From Spirochaetaceae bacterium (GTDB taxonomy: Bacteria > Spirochaetota > Spirochaetia > DSM-27196 > SLAA01): a DNA stretch of 33,471 nucleotides. Below, piece after piece: positions 1 through 8,235 of the stretch. The stretch's first letter is position 1. The number at the start of each line of letters is the position of its first letter. The position numbers were made by a program, and so were the translations under genes. The notes below the pieces were generated by a model. The model ran no database searches and had not been told where the DNA came from. It saw only the letters and a program-made list of their open reading frames with translations. The stretch covers positions 1 to 33,471 of the forward strand of contig PWQX01000043.1 in assembly GCA_003556605.1 (NCBI GenBank), read 5' to 3'.

Positions 1-199
1 CCGAGAACCCCTCGTACACCATGATTTGCAGCCTTCCGAGCGCCGCGTCGGTAAAGAACTCTTCGGTGGTATCGGAGCCGCTCACCTGCACACCCAAACG
101 AACGAGCAGATCGGCAAGCGCGGCCATCCCCGATCCCTTGATCCCGACCATATAGACCGAGCGGCACAGCAGGGAGGCGGGATCTACGAGCTTCGACAT
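1..199 (-). CDS. murC: Mur ligase, N-terminal fragment (probably UDP-N-acetylmuramate--L-alanine ligase)
   Basis: Only the first 66 codons lie in the window; the gene runs off the left edge. The fragment carries the Rossmann-type N-terminal Mur ligase signature (VYMVGIKGSGMAALADLL, residues 15-32), then a beta-strand and GSD motif (VSGSDTTEEFF) and the start of a second strand (IMVYEGFS). This is the UDP-binding domain of MurC, which adds L-Ala to UDP-MurNAc in the cytoplasmic stage of peptidoglycan synthesis. Mpl, or another MurC-like ligase, shares this domain, so MurC is the best but not the only reading. The ATG at 199 has no Shine-Dalgarno sequence, but a promoter ends 6 nt before it. 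The reading frame stays open upstream of this ATG, so a longer start cannot be fully excluded. It follows rsmE on the same strand after 115 bp. Confidence 0.8.
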   Translation of the reverse strand, partial: MSKLVDPASLLCRSVYMVGIKGSGMAALADLLVRLGVQVSGSDTTEEFFTDAALGRLQIMVYEGFS

Positions 200-205
200 G
201 GCGAC

Positions 206-234
206 ATCGTAGTGGAACTGCGGCGATTGATCAA
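206..234 (-). promoter_or_regulatory. Predicted promoter of murC (leaderless type)
   Basis: Reading the minus strand, TTGATC (229-234), a 17-nt spacer and TACGAT (206-211) match 4/6 and 4/6 of the sigma-70 boxes. The -10 box ends 6 nt before the ATG at 199, which would put the first transcribed base at or next to the start codon. No Shine-Dalgarno sequence lies in between. Prediction by eye only. Confidence 0.4.
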
Positions 235-314
235 TTGCGGCTGCCCAGCAGCGCGCCGGCTGTCGCGGACGCCGCCTCGGCCGCGAGGCAGATATCAGCT
301 GCGCGGTCAACGCG

Positions 315-1061
315 CTAAAGCAGATGCAACCGACCGAGCAAGACCGCCGTAGCGGCCACCACGGCCGTTTCGGTCCGCAAGACTCGCTCTCCCAGCCGCA
401 CGCGCAGATATCCGCCGGACTCGAGCAGCGCGAGCTCCGCGGTACTCCAGCCGCGTTCGGATCCGACAGCCAATACTACCGGGGGCATCAGACCTTCCGC
501 GGCAGCCAACCGCGATCCGCCGGGCGCGGGGTGTAGCACCAGCCGAGCGGCCGGGCGCGGCTCACCGCGCTCGAGCCGCAGCACGGCGCGCTCAAGGGTG
601 TGCTCGCGCACCACGAGCGGCAGCCGAGTGCCGCCGCCCTGCGAGCAGCCCTCCAACAGCAGTCGCCTGATACTGTCACCGCTCCAGATTGTACTCTGAA
701 AGTATGAACGCTCGCCGAGCTCGGTATGGCTGACAACCACCTGCGAAACGCCAATCGCGGCCAGCTCACGGAGAATGCGCTGCAGCTGAATTGGACGCGG
801 ATGACCGAGCAGTAGCCGCACCGGCGCGTTGGGCGGGGAACCGCACTCGGCGTGAAAACGCAGCTGGATTACCTCGCCGGTCAGCGCCACTACTTCCCCA
901 CGCCCCAGCGGACCGTCCGCAAGCCCGGCCCGAAAGCAGTCGCCGCAACTACAGCGCAACACCGTGCGGAGGTGTTTCGCCCGCGGGTCCGCCAGCGGGA
1001 GCGTCACTGCATAGTGTCGCTCGCCTTCGAGCTCGTGACGCTCGAATAACACGATATTCAT
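315..1061 (-). CDS. rsmE: 16S rRNA (uracil-1498-N3)-methyltransferase RsmE
   Basis: A protein of 248 residues, the usual RsmE length. RsmE is a SPOUT-class methyltransferase that methylates U1498 of 16S rRNA using SAM. The N-terminal part is a PUA-like RNA-binding region (AKHLRTVLRC). The C-terminal part shows the family's knotted SAM-binding motifs: LAVGSERGWSTAEL and, close to the end, RLGERVLRTETA. I chose the ATG at 1061 (MNIVLFERHEL), which fits family N-termini; a GTG four codons upstream at 1073 is possible. Neither has a clear Shine-Dalgarno sequence. It is divergent from the SMUG gene and followed by murC on the same strand. Confidence 0.92.
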   Translation of the reverse strand: MNIVLFERHELEGERHYAVTLPLADPRAKHLRTVLRCSCGDCFRAGLADGPLGRGEVVALTGEVIQLRFHAECGSPPNAPVRLLLGHPRPIQLQRILRELAAIGVSQVVVSHTELGERSYFQSTIWSGDSIRRLLLEGCSQGGGTRLPLVVREHTLERAVLRLERGEPRPAARLVLHPAPGGSRLAAAEGLMPPVVLAVGSERGWSTAELALLESGGYLRVRLGERVLRTETAVVAATAVLLGRLHLL

Positions 1062-1155
1062 CGATACAACCACTTAGTTTATCGGCTGTGCATAGCAGGT
1101 ACGGCGCACGCGGGTCGCGGCCTGCGCCCGCCCACTATAGAACCCGCGCCGGGAG

Positions 1156-1184
1156 CTGTCAATCTGAGCCCGCCATGCTACAGT
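1156..1184 (+). promoter_or_regulatory. Predicted promoter of the SMUG gene (leaderless type)
   Basis: CTGTCA (1156-1161), 17-nt spacer, TACAGT (1179-1184): 4/6 and 4/6 matches. Six bases separate the -10 box from the ATG at 1191, so the transcript would begin at the start codon. No Shine-Dalgarno sequence is present (the six bases are AAGCGC). Confidence 0.4.
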
Positions 1185-1190
1185 AAGCGC

Positions 1191-1988
1191 ATGACAGGCG
1201 CTTCATCGCGAGCAAACAGCGCATTCGCCGCCGCCGCCGAGCGGCTGATCGCGGCTGCCTGCGAGCTGCGCGACAGCACGGCGGTACTGGCTTTCGGCCC
1301 GCCGGTTGCGTATGTATATAACCCGCTCGCTTACGCGTTTGCAATGCACACTGAGTATCTGCGGAGGTTCGCCGGCACCCCGAAAGAGGTGGTGTTTTTC
1401 GGGATGAATCCGGGGCCGTGGGGCATGGCCCAGACCGGAATACCGTTTGGTGAAGTTCACGCCGTTCGCGAGTGGCTGCAGATCGCGCAGCCGATTGCGT
1501 CACCCAACTCGGTGCACCCTAGGCGCCCGGTCGAGGGGTTGAACTGCGCACGCAGCGAGGTCAGCGGCAAGCGGCTGTGGGGCGCTTTTCACAGGCGCTT
1601 CCGGACGCCCAGCCGGTTTTTCGCGCGTCACTTTGTCGCCAACTACTGCCCGCTCTTGTTCATTGAGCACAGCGGACGTAACCGCACCCCCGACAAACTC
1701 CCAAAGCCCGAGCGCTCCGCACTCACCACGGCGTGCGATCGCCACGCCGCCGCCGTCTTGACCGTCTTGCAGCCGCGCTACGCAATCGGTGTTGGGCGGT
1801 ACGCGCGGGAACAGCTTGATCGCGTGGTCGCCGGGTTAGACGCCGGTGAGTTCACCGCTCGCGACGCGTGGGAAAAGGGGAAACCGCAGGTGGTGGAGCT
1901 GTTGCACCCGAGTCCGGCTAATCCGCGCGCCAACCGCGGTTGGGAAGCCGAGCTCCACCGCCGCATGCGCGAGCTCGGGCTGTGGTGA
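1191..1988 (+). CDS. smug1: Single-strand-selective monofunctional uracil-DNA glycosylase (SMUG family)
   Basis: A protein of 265 residues that cuts uracil, and in known SMUG enzymes hydroxymethyluracil, out of DNA to start base-excision repair. The hallmark motif 1 of SMUG proteins, GMNPGPWGMAQTGIPFGE, is at residues 68-85; motif 2, HPSPANPRANRGW, is at about 238-250. In between are a conserved NYCPLLFIE segment and GVGRYAREQL. Both motifs match the SMUG class rather than UDG/UNG (GQDPYH) or MUG. The bacterial distribution of SMUG is patchy and includes spirochaetes. The gene stands alone, divergent from rsmE and convergent with the downstream nuclease gene. It appears to be leaderless. Confidence 0.9.
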   Translation: MTGASSRANSAFAAAAERLIAAACELRDSTAVLAFGPPVAYVYNPLAYAFAMHTEYLRRFAGTPKEVVFFGMNPGPWGMAQTGIPFGEVHAVREWLQIAQPIASPNSVHPRRPVEGLNCARSEVSGKRLWGAFHRRFRTPSRFFARHFVANYCPLLFIEHSGRNRTPDKLPKPERSALTTACDRHAAAVLTVLQPRYAIGVGRYAREQLDRVVAGLDAGEFTARDAWEKGKPQVVELLHPSPANPRANRGWEAELHRRMRELGLW

Positions 1989-2060
1989 GCAGGTAACCGC
2001 CGCAGCCGGGCACGGCGGGCACTCCGGTCCGCCGCACCGTCGCGGCGGTAGGCGAGTCTG

Positions 2061-3167
2061 TCAGTTGCGCCGCAGTCGCGCAAGCAGCGGCAGGTGGTCG
2101 GAAAAACCGCTGCGCGTCGCGGTATCCCAGCGCAGCGGTTCGCCGAAACGGTTCAGCATGAACTCCTCCATCACGACACTGAACGATTCAAGATGCAGCC
2201 CGTCGCCGTTCAGGAGCCCCGGACTGAACAGCATGTGGTCTATCGTGTACCACTCCTGCTGATAAACGTAACTGCCCGGTGCGTCACTCGACTTCCAAGG
2301 GGTGTACAGCACCACCTTATCACCGCGCAGCCCGGCACGGTCGGCCGAATCGGTTATAAACAGGCTAGACCCGTGGTACGCCGTGGGGTAGGCGCTGCTT
2401 TTCGGGATTACCGCGGTTTGATAGGCCTTCCCAACCCGGCGATACTCATCGTAGCTCAAGTTCAAATCGCCGAGCACAATGATCTGCGCATCCGCGTCCT
2501 GAGACAGCAGCTCCCGCAACCGGAGCCTCAGCAGCTCAGCCGTGGCAATGCGCAGCGGCTCGGTCGCTTCCCCTCCACCTCCAAACTTTGATTTCCAGTG
2601 ATTCACCAGTACGATGAGGTGCTGATCCTCGACTTTGAGCTCAACTTCGAGAATGTTGCGGAGCCGAGCCGGAGGATCCGGGCGTACCAGGTGAGAGGCA
2701 ACACGGCGCACCGGGAAACGCGAGAGCAGCGCGACGTTGAACGCGATTCCCGGCACCGGTACCATCACTGCCTCGGTGTACCCGAGCCGATCGAGCGCGT
2801 CTTCCGCGAGCGCCGCTAAGGTGCGTGGGTTTTCGATCTCCTGCAGCGCGAGGATGTCCGGTCCGCCGGACACCGCCGCCTCCACTACCGCGGCAATACT
2901 ATCCAGTTTGGCGTGGTAGCTGCGGCTGTCCCACTCGTCGCGCGCCGGGTCAAACCCGTGAAACTCGGTACCGTCGGACACGTCGTCAAAGAGATTCTCC
3001 ACATTGTAGCTCATTACCGAGACCACAGAGCTACCGGAAGCCTGGGGGGTGAACAGCTCACAGCACACTGCGCCGCTGCACAGCACCGGCACCGCGACTG
3101 CCGCAACCACTGCCGAGAGCCGGTTGGAGGACCCCGTACGCGCGGACAAACGACGCGCTATGTGCAT
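2061..3167 (-). CDS. Exported endonuclease/exonuclease/phosphatase (EEP) family protein
   Basis: A protein of 368 residues with the DNase I-like EEP fold. The catalytic set is visible in order: MSYNVENLFDD (Asn), LALQEIENP (metal-binding Glu), VNHWKSKFGG (His), IVLGDLNLSYDEY (Asp-x-Asn), IDHMLFSP and GFSDHLPLLARL (Asp-His pair). The N-terminus is basic, followed by a hydrophobic stretch (LSAVVAAVAVPVLCSGAVCC), so it is exported and perhaps lipidated on one of the Cys residues, although the lipobox is not canonical. The substrate cannot be told: extracellular nuclease or phosphodiesterase are both possible. The start at 3167 is supported by GGAGGT five bases upstream. It follows purC after 29 bp, and its Shine-Dalgarno sequence lies in an inverted repeat, so translation may be controlled separately. 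Confidence 0.82.
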   Translation of the reverse strand: MHIARRLSARTGSSNRLSAVVAAVAVPVLCSGAVCCELFTPQASGSSVVSVMSYNVENLFDDVSDGTEFHGFDPARDEWDSRSYHAKLDSIAAVVEAAVSGGPDILALQEIENPRTLAALAEDALDRLGYTEAVMVPVPGIAFNVALLSRFPVRRVASHLVRPDPPARLRNILEVELKVEDQHLIVLVNHWKSKFGGGGEATEPLRIATAELLRLRLRELLSQDADAQIIVLGDLNLSYDEYRRVGKAYQTAVIPKSSAYPTAYHGSSLFITDSADRAGLRGDKVVLYTPWKSSDAPGSYVYQQEWYTIDHMLFSPGLLNGDGLHLESFSVVMEEFMLNRFGEPLRWDTATRSGFSDHLPLLARLRRN

Positions 3168-3172
3168 ACCGC

Positions 3173-3192
3173 ACCTCCGTATTCAAGGAGGT
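3173..3192 (-). promoter_or_regulatory. Shine-Dalgarno sequence inside an inverted repeat before the EEP gene
   Basis: On the minus strand ACCTCC, an 8-nt loop and GGAGGT form a perfect 6-bp stem. The right arm is the only ribosome-binding site of the EEP gene, 5 nt before its ATG. When folded, the site is hidden. The stem lies in the 29-bp gap after purC. Confidence 0.5.
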
Positions 3193-3196
3193 TTGG

Positions 3197-4159
3197 TTAC
3201 ACCCCCTCATCCAATAGAGACAGGATTGCGGTGCGTTCTGCTTCGCTTGAGGTCGCTTTCGGCCGAAACTCGGTACCGGTCAACCGCTCAAACGCCGTGC
3301 GGTAGCGGCTGCTGAGCTCGGTGATAATCTCGGGCGGTATCGGGGGCGCCTTGCCGTCACCCCGAAATCCGTGCTCCATCAGCCACTGCCGCAGGTATTC
3401 CTTGTCGAGCATCCGTTGCCGCTCGCCCGCATACAAGAGCTGCTCGTATGTGTCGGCGTACCAGTACCGCGACGAGTCGGGGGTATGCAGCTCGTCGATC
3501 AAGACGAGCCGCTCGTCGAGCAAGCCGAACTCGTACTTCGTGTCGACCAATATGAGCCCCGCCCCCGCGGCATGCGCGCTGCCGCGCTCAAACAGCGACA
3601 AGGCCGCCCGCTCTACTTGTTCCCAGATCTGCGGTGCCACCAGCCCAGCCGCCAATAGCTCATCGCGCCCAATCGGTCGATCGTGCCCCCCCTGCTGTTC
3701 CTTGGTTGACGGCGTCAGGATCGGCTCAGGCAGGCGGTCGTTCATTCGCAGCCCCGAAGGCAGCACAACGCCGGACACCGGTCTACCGGCCTGATAGTCG
3801 CGCCAAGCCGAACCGCTGAGGTAACCGCGTACAACTACTTCAACCGGCAGCGGTGTGCAGTGCCTCACCAATACGGTGCGACCGGTAACCTCACGCACCA
3901 GATGATTCTCAATGATATCCGCCGTCTGCCGAAACCAGAAGCTCGACAAGCGCGAAAGCAGTTCACCTTTGTCGGGAACCACATCCAGCACGCGGTCGAA
4001 GGCAGATACCCGATCACTGCAGGTTATCAACAGAGTATGATCAAGCGGGATCAGGTCGCGCACCTTACCGCGGTGATACTTGACATGTTTCGGCAGGTCC
4101 AGCGCCTCTAAACCGGCGAACGGAACCGCTTCATCTGCCGGTATCTGCTCGTTGTTCAT
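3197..4159 (-). CDS. purC: Phosphoribosylaminoimidazole-succinocarboxamide synthase (SAICAR synthetase)
   Basis: A protein of 320 residues, the longer PurC form (about 300 residues, as in yeast Ade1) rather than the 240-residue E. coli form. It joins CAIR to aspartate using ATP in de novo purine synthesis. Visible motifs: KYHRGKVRDLIPLDHTLLI (nucleotide-binding loop), CSDRVSAFDRVL, EVVVRGYLSGSAWRDYQAG (substrate-binding loop), ILTPSTKEQQGGHD, and LILVDTKYEFGL with the catalytic/Mg-binding Asp. Its ATG overlaps the clpP stop codon (ATGA), so the two are translationally coupled. The EEP nuclease follows. No other pur gene is in the window. Confidence 0.95.
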   Translation of the reverse strand: MNNEQIPADEAVPFAGLEALDLPKHVKYHRGKVRDLIPLDHTLLITCSDRVSAFDRVLDVVPDKGELLSRLSSFWFRQTADIIENHLVREVTGRTVLVRHCTPLPVEVVVRGYLSGSAWRDYQAGRPVSGVVLPSGLRMNDRLPEPILTPSTKEQQGGHDRPIGRDELLAAGLVAPQIWEQVERAALSLFERGSAHAAGAGLILVDTKYEFGLLDERLVLIDELHTPDSSRYWYADTYEQLLYAGERQRMLDKEYLRQWLMEHGFRGDGKAPPIPPEIITELSSRYRTAFERLTGTEFRPKATSSEAERTAILSLLDEGV

Positions 4160-4797
4160 TCGTCCACTTCGGCGCGATTCTTCACAATTCGGCTGATGAG
4201 TCCGTAGTCCTTCGCCTCCTCAGCCCCCATCCAGTAATCACGATCAGTGTCTTTTTCAACCTTCGAGAGCTCCTGCCCGGTCTCCTCCGAGATCAGCTTG
4301 TTGATACGTTCGCGGGTCCGCTCGATCTCCCGAGCATGAATCTCGATATCGGTGGCCACACCCAGCATGCCGGAGATCGGCTGGTGGATTAGGTAGTGCG
4401 AGTTCGGCAGTCCGAAGCGGTAGTCTTTCTCGGCGGCAAGCAGGATCAACGCTCCCGCGCTCGCGACCAAACCCATACCGATAGTATACACCCGTGGGGT
4501 AATGAAGCGCATCACGTCGAAGATTGCATACCCGGCGTCGGCGTCCCCCCCGGGAGAATCGATAAAGACCCGAACGGGGTCGTCGGCGGCGTCTTCCAGC
4601 AATAACAGCTGGCGCACTACACGCTCCGCTAAGCCCTTGTTGATCTCGCCGGAAACTAGAATCGTGCGCGTTTTCAACATCTTCTGAACGAGCATATCTC
4701 CGGCGCGTTCGTTATCATCCCGCCGCGCGTCGTCGTCCTCATCGGCGGTTCGCGTATCGTTCCCAGGGGCGATGATGGACCTCATTCGCTTCTCCAT
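4156..4797 (-). CDS. clpP: ATP-dependent Clp protease proteolytic subunit ClpP
   Basis: A protein of 213 residues: the serine peptidase that assembles as a 14-mer barrel and is fed by ClpX or ClpA/C. The triad is present: Ser113 in VASAGA, His138 in YLIHQP and Asp187 in DTDRDYWM. FIDSPGGDADAGYAIFD forms the oxyanion-side strand. The sequence around Ser is VASAGA rather than the common AASMGA. It has an acidic N-terminal extension of about 30 residues (TADEDDDARRDDNE) ahead of the usual start of the fold, which may be a propeptide. The ATG at 4797 is preceded by AAGGGAG 9 nt upstream. It is first in the clpP-purC-EEP operon; no clpX is adjacent, so it may be an accessory ClpP paralogue. Confidence 0.93.
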   Translation of the reverse strand: MEKRMRSIIAPGNDTRTADEDDDARRDDNERAGDMLVQKMLKTRTILVSGEINKGLAERVVRQLLLLEDAADDPVRVFIDSPGGDADAGYAIFDVMRFITPRVYTIGMGLVASAGALILLAAEKDYRFGLPNSHYLIHQPISGMLGVATDIEIHAREIERTRERINKLISEETGQELSKVEKDTDRDYWMGAEEAKDYGLISRIVKNRAEVDE

Positions 4798-4861
4798 AGT
4801 AGACTGCTCCCTTGTTGCATGGTTGCTGCGTGGCAGCGCTTAATATACTAGGAATTCCAGC

Positions 4862-5794
4862 GTGATGAAAGAAGCCGATCGCAAATCCGGTTTCATCGCG
4901 GTCGTCGGCCGCCCGTCAACCGGAAAATCGAGTCTCGTGAACGCCTTATGCGGCCATAAGATCTCGATTGTCTCGCCCACACCTCAAACCACCCGCAACA
5001 AGATCCGGGGAATCTACAATACCGCCCACGGACAGGCGGTATTTCTCGACACCCCCGGCCTGTACAACTCACGCAAACCGCTGAACCGGCACCTGCGGGA
5101 GCTCGTGACCGCGAGCCTCGACGAGGTCGATGCGGTTCTCTACGTGATCGACGTTTCACGGCCGGTCGGCAGCGAAGAGCGCTACATCGCCGCACTCCTC
5201 GGCGAGTCGAGACTTGCCACGGTTGTTGCGCTGAACAAGATCGACCTCCGGCGAGCCGGCGGCCGCGATCCCCTCGAGCTGGTCCGTAGCAGCCTCCCCG
5301 CCGCCGCGGTGGCGGAAACCTCGGCGGTACGCGGCGACGGTTTGGAAAAGCTGCAGCAGGCGCTGTTCGCCGCGCTTCCGGAAGGTGAACTGCTGTACCC
5401 CGAGGAGTTTTACACCGATCAGGACCCCGAGTTCCGCATCGCCGAGCTCATACGCGAGCAAGCGGTGCTACAATCGCGCCAAGAGCTCCCGCATGCCCTC
5501 TACGTTGAGATCAGCGACCTGGAGCTGCGTGACGAGCAGGCCGCTCGGCCGGCGGCCGAGGATGAAAAGGAGCGGGAGGAGCCCTTGTGGATTCGCGCAT
5601 TCTTGATAGTTGAGCGCGAGAGCCAGAAAGGTATTATGGTCGGCAAGGGGGGCAGCCGTATCAAGGCGATTCGGCAAGCGGCACAGCGCGAGATTTCGCG
5701 CGTGTTCCCGTACCGCATTCATCTTGATCTGCGCGTCAAGGTGAACCCCGGCTGGCGGCGGCAGGAGCATTTACTTTCCAGGCTTGTACGTTAG
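4862..5794 (+). CDS. era: GTPase Era
   Basis: A protein of 310 residues: a GTP-binding protein needed for 16S rRNA maturation and 30S assembly. The GTPase domain shows G1 GRPSTGKSSLVN (residues 16-27), G2 PQTTRNKIRGIY, G3 LDTPGLYN, G4 NKID and a G5-like SAV. The C-terminal KH RNA-binding domain carries IMVGKGGSRIKAI and ends RVKVNPGWRR. A 14-residue charged insert (ARPAAEDEKEREEP) sits between the domains. The GTG at 4862 is 8 nt after AGGA; the next codon is ATG (4865), so either could be used. It is divergent from clpP, with 64 bp between the two start codons. Confidence 0.95.
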   Translation: MMKEADRKSGFIAVVGRPSTGKSSLVNALCGHKISIVSPTPQTTRNKIRGIYNTAHGQAVFLDTPGLYNSRKPLNRHLRELVTASLDEVDAVLYVIDVSRPVGSEERYIAALLGESRLATVVALNKIDLRRAGGRDPLELVRSSLPAAAVAETSAVRGDGLEKLQQALFAALPEGELLYPEEFYTDQDPEFRIAELIREQAVLQSRQELPHALYVEISDLELRDEQAARPAAEDEKEREEPLWIRAFLIVERESQKGIMVGKGGSRIKAIRQAAQREISRVFPYRIHLDLRVKVNPGWRRQEHLLSRLVR

Positions 5795-5804
5795 GCGCCG
5801 GGCA

Positions 5805-5823
5805 CGGCCAACCGCGTTGACCG
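5805..5823. terminator. Possible bidirectional stem-loop between era and rpiA
   Basis: CGGCCAAC, a 3-nt loop and GTTGACCG form an 8-bp stem with one mismatch in the 30-bp gap between the two converging genes. No T-run follows on either side, so this is a weak terminator candidate. Confidence 0.3.
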
Positions 5824-5824
5824 G

Positions 5825-6526
5825 CTACTCGAGCACGCGCAACGACCCATCGGGTTTCGCCAGATACACCGTGTAATGTCCCCCGGTAAACAGACCGTTC
5901 TCCACCACGCCCGGAATAGCGTTTAGTTCGCGCTCCAGCCACCCGGCGTCAAACGCGGCCTCAAAGGTAAGGTCCAAAAGGATATTGCCGTTATCCGTGA
6001 TAGTAGGACCTATCTTGCGCTCGGCCATCCGTAAGCTCGCCGACGCGCCCATAGCCTCAACAGCGCGCGTGACCGTTGCGCGCGCCTGGCGCAGCACTTC
6101 AACCGTGATGGGGAACGATTTGCCGAGCCGTGCCACGTACTTACGTTCCTCGGCAAGAATCACGACGCGCTTTGAGTTGTAGGCTACAACCTTTTCAAGC
6201 GCAAGTGCTCCTCCGCCACCCTTACAGAGATTACCGGAAGGTTCGATCTCATCGGCGCCGTCTATCGTCACATCGAGCTTACCGCCGACGTGGGTGTGAT
6301 TGAGGCTGTAGATCGGTATACCCAGCTGTTCGCACTCGAGCTCCGTTTGACTGCTGGTCACCACGCACGCAAGGTGTTCCAACTCGCCGGCACGCAGTTT
6401 CTCCCCAACGCACCGAACCGCCCAAACTGCCGTTGATCCCGTGCCTAACCCGACACGCATTCCGCCTCGTACAAAATCGTCTACCGCTCGGCGCCCCAGT
6501 CGTTGTTTGAGCTCATCGCTGTTCAC
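5825..6526 (-). CDS. rpiA: Ribose-5-phosphate isomerase A
   Basis: A protein of 233 residues. RpiA interconverts ribose-5-phosphate and ribulose-5-phosphate in the pentose phosphate pathway. Motifs: VGLGTGSTAVWAV (phosphate-binding loop, residues 27-39), the catalytic stretch TIDGADEIEPSGNLCKGGGGAL, and EKVVAYNSKRVVILAEERK. The C-terminus GVVENGLFTG is also typical. The start is GTG at 6526, with AGGA 7 nt upstream. It follows lysS after 15 bp on the same strand, so the two are probably co-transcribed. Confidence 0.95.
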   Translation of the reverse strand: MNSDELKQRLGRRAVDDFVRGGMRVGLGTGSTAVWAVRCVGEKLRAGELEHLACVVTSSQTELECEQLGIPIYSLNHTHVGGKLDVTIDGADEIEPSGNLCKGGGGALALEKVVAYNSKRVVILAEERKYVARLGKSFPITVEVLRQARATVTRAVEAMGASASLRMAERKIGPTITDNGNILLDLTFEAAFDAGWLERELNAIPGVVENGLFTGGHYTVYLAKPDGSLRVLE

Positions 6527-6541
6527 AGTGTTGTCCTTATC

Positions 6542-8173
6542 TCAACGGTATTTCTGCAGTATTTCAAGACATCGTTCGCGACCGATGGTCTTCAAGAACC
6601 CGGCAAGGCGCGGGCCTTGCTCCTTGCCGATGAGCACGCGATACATCGCAAGAAACAATGCTTTCGACTCTATTCCCACCTCACGCGCGAGATTATACAG
6701 TTCCTGTTGCAGTTGCTTCTCATCGAGCTCTTCGAAGCGCTGCTCAACGAGCTCCACGACGCGTTGTACCGCCGCCTGTTCCAGCGCCTGCAGAGAGACC
6801 GGCGCGCTGCCGGCGCCGGCGAGCTCAAAGCGATAATCCTCCGGCGCGAAACGCCGCACCCAGACCAGAGCACATTCGGCCCGCTGCTCCAGGCGCCTGC
6901 GCTCATCAGCGCTCAACGCGGCGACCCCGTCGGCGCCGAGTGCCAACTCCAGCGCCTTGAGAATGTCGCCATCGGCAATCTGCACCTCGGTACAGAGGTG
7001 ACGAAACGAAAGCTGCGGCGCCATACGCACCGGCACGTCACGCACCTGTGAAAGCTCGTAGACGCGGACTTCTTTCGCCTTGCGCTTCTCGTTGACCTGC
7101 TGCTGCCCGAAATAAATGCGCTCGCACTTGTCATAGTCTTCGTAGATCTTGATCACATCAAGATCGAATGAGATCGCAAACTCGGTGTTAGGTCGTGTGC
7201 CTGCAAACAAGTAGCGTATCACCTCCGGTTGGTAGACCTCCAACACCTCGCGCAGACCAATGACCTCGCCGCTGGACGACGAGATCTTACCGCCGCGTCC
7301 CTTTATACTGAGAAACTCGTACTGGAAGGTCACCGGCGGCTCGAACTCGTATACCTCCCGCACAACGCCCCGCGCAGTATCGAAGCTGCCGCCCTCGGAG
7401 TGGTGGTCCTTCCCCGCCGGCTCAAAGTCAACCGACTCGTAGGCCCAGCGCATCGGCCAGTCGATGCGCCAGGGCAGCTTCGCGAGTGAAGTGCTGCGGA
7501 GATCGATCGTTTCGCAGTTTCCGGTTTCTTCGCAGCGGTAGGTCACACTCCACTCACCGTCCCAGTCGAGCACGGTTGTGGTGTCTTTGTTAGTGAAACT
7601 GCTGAACACCGAAACCGGCCACCAGTCTTGCGGCAACGGCTCGCTGCGATGTTCATTCAGCACCGCGCGGATCCGTTGACGCTTCGCAAGCGCGGTGCGG
7701 ATTCCCTCGGCGTATGCCGAGCTGCGATAGCGGTCGGCCTGATAGATGTACTCCGGCTCAACGCCGACCACTTCGAGCAACCGCTCCAACTCGCGCTCGT
7801 TCGCCCGCGCGAAGCTCTCTTCCGCACCCGCAGGGTCGGGCACCAGCGTTATCGGCATGCGCAGGTAGTGTTCAAACGCCTCGCGGTTCGGAATGTTGCT
7901 CGGGACTTTTCGAAAGACGTCGTAGTCGTCCCAGGAGTAGATAAATCGCGCGGCGTAGCCGCGGTCGCGCAGCGCACGCACAACAAGCTCAACCGAGATG
8001 ATCTCCCGGAAGTTGCCGATATGTACCGTTCCCGACGGTGTGATACCCGAGGCGCAGGTGTAGTGCGCGTGCACCCGCTCGGCAGGGGCGCCTTTCTCGC
8101 GGACGATCTTCTCGGCGCTGATATCCGCCCAATGCACCGGCCGGGTGGCGGCGTAATCCTTCTTGCTGCTCAT
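6542..8173 (-). CDS. lysS: Lysyl-tRNA synthetase, class I
   Basis: A protein of 543 residues that charges tRNA-Lys. It is the class I (archaeal-type) enzyme, structurally unrelated to the usual bacterial class II LysRS. The class I motifs are both present: HIGN at 51-54 after GITPSGTV, and KISSS at 296-300 as the KMSKS counterpart. The C-terminal helical region (from about 400) would be the anticodon-binding cage. Among bacteria this form is characteristic of spirochaetes, some alpha-proteobacteria and a few others, and it is one of the best taxonomic hints in the window. The ATG at 8173 lacks a Shine-Dalgarno sequence; a perfect TATAAT lies 11 nt upstream. rpiA follows. Confidence 0.95.
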   Translation of the reverse strand: MSSKKDYAATRPVHWADISAEKIVREKGAPAERVHAHYTCASGITPSGTVHIGNFREIISVELVVRALRDRGYAARFIYSWDDYDVFRKVPSNIPNREAFEHYLRMPITLVPDPAGAEESFARANERELERLLEVVGVEPEYIYQADRYRSSAYAEGIRTALAKRQRIRAVLNEHRSEPLPQDWWPVSVFSSFTNKDTTTVLDWDGEWSVTYRCEETGNCETIDLRSTSLAKLPWRIDWPMRWAYESVDFEPAGKDHHSEGGSFDTARGVVREVYEFEPPVTFQYEFLSIKGRGGKISSSSGEVIGLREVLEVYQPEVIRYLFAGTRPNTEFAISFDLDVIKIYEDYDKCERIYFGQQQVNEKRKAKEVRVYELSQVRDVPVRMAPQLSFRHLCTEVQIADGDILKALELALGADGVAALSADERRRLEQRAECALVWVRRFAPEDYRFELAGAGSAPVSLQALEQAAVQRVVELVEQRFEELDEKQLQQELYNLAREVGIESKALFLAMYRVLIGKEQGPRLAGFLKTIGRERCLEILQKYR

Positions 8174-8184
8174 GATGATAGCGC

Positions 8185-8213
8185 ATTATAGTGAACAGCA
8201 CAGCATGATGCAA
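8185..8213 (-). promoter_or_regulatory. Predicted promoter of lysS
   Basis: Minus strand: TTGCAT (8208-8213), 17-nt spacer, TATAAT (8185-8190), the best promoter match in the window. Transcription would start about 5 nt before the ATG at 8173, leaving almost no leader. Confidence 0.6.
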
Positions 8214-8235
8214 CGAACACCTCGGGCGCAGGGTC

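Noticed and set aside
1989-2060. GC-rich dyads between the SMUG and EEP genes as a terminator
   Set aside because: Small stems can be drawn (GGCGG/CCGCC, CCGCCG/CGGCGG) but no T-run follows on either strand and several alternative pairings compete.
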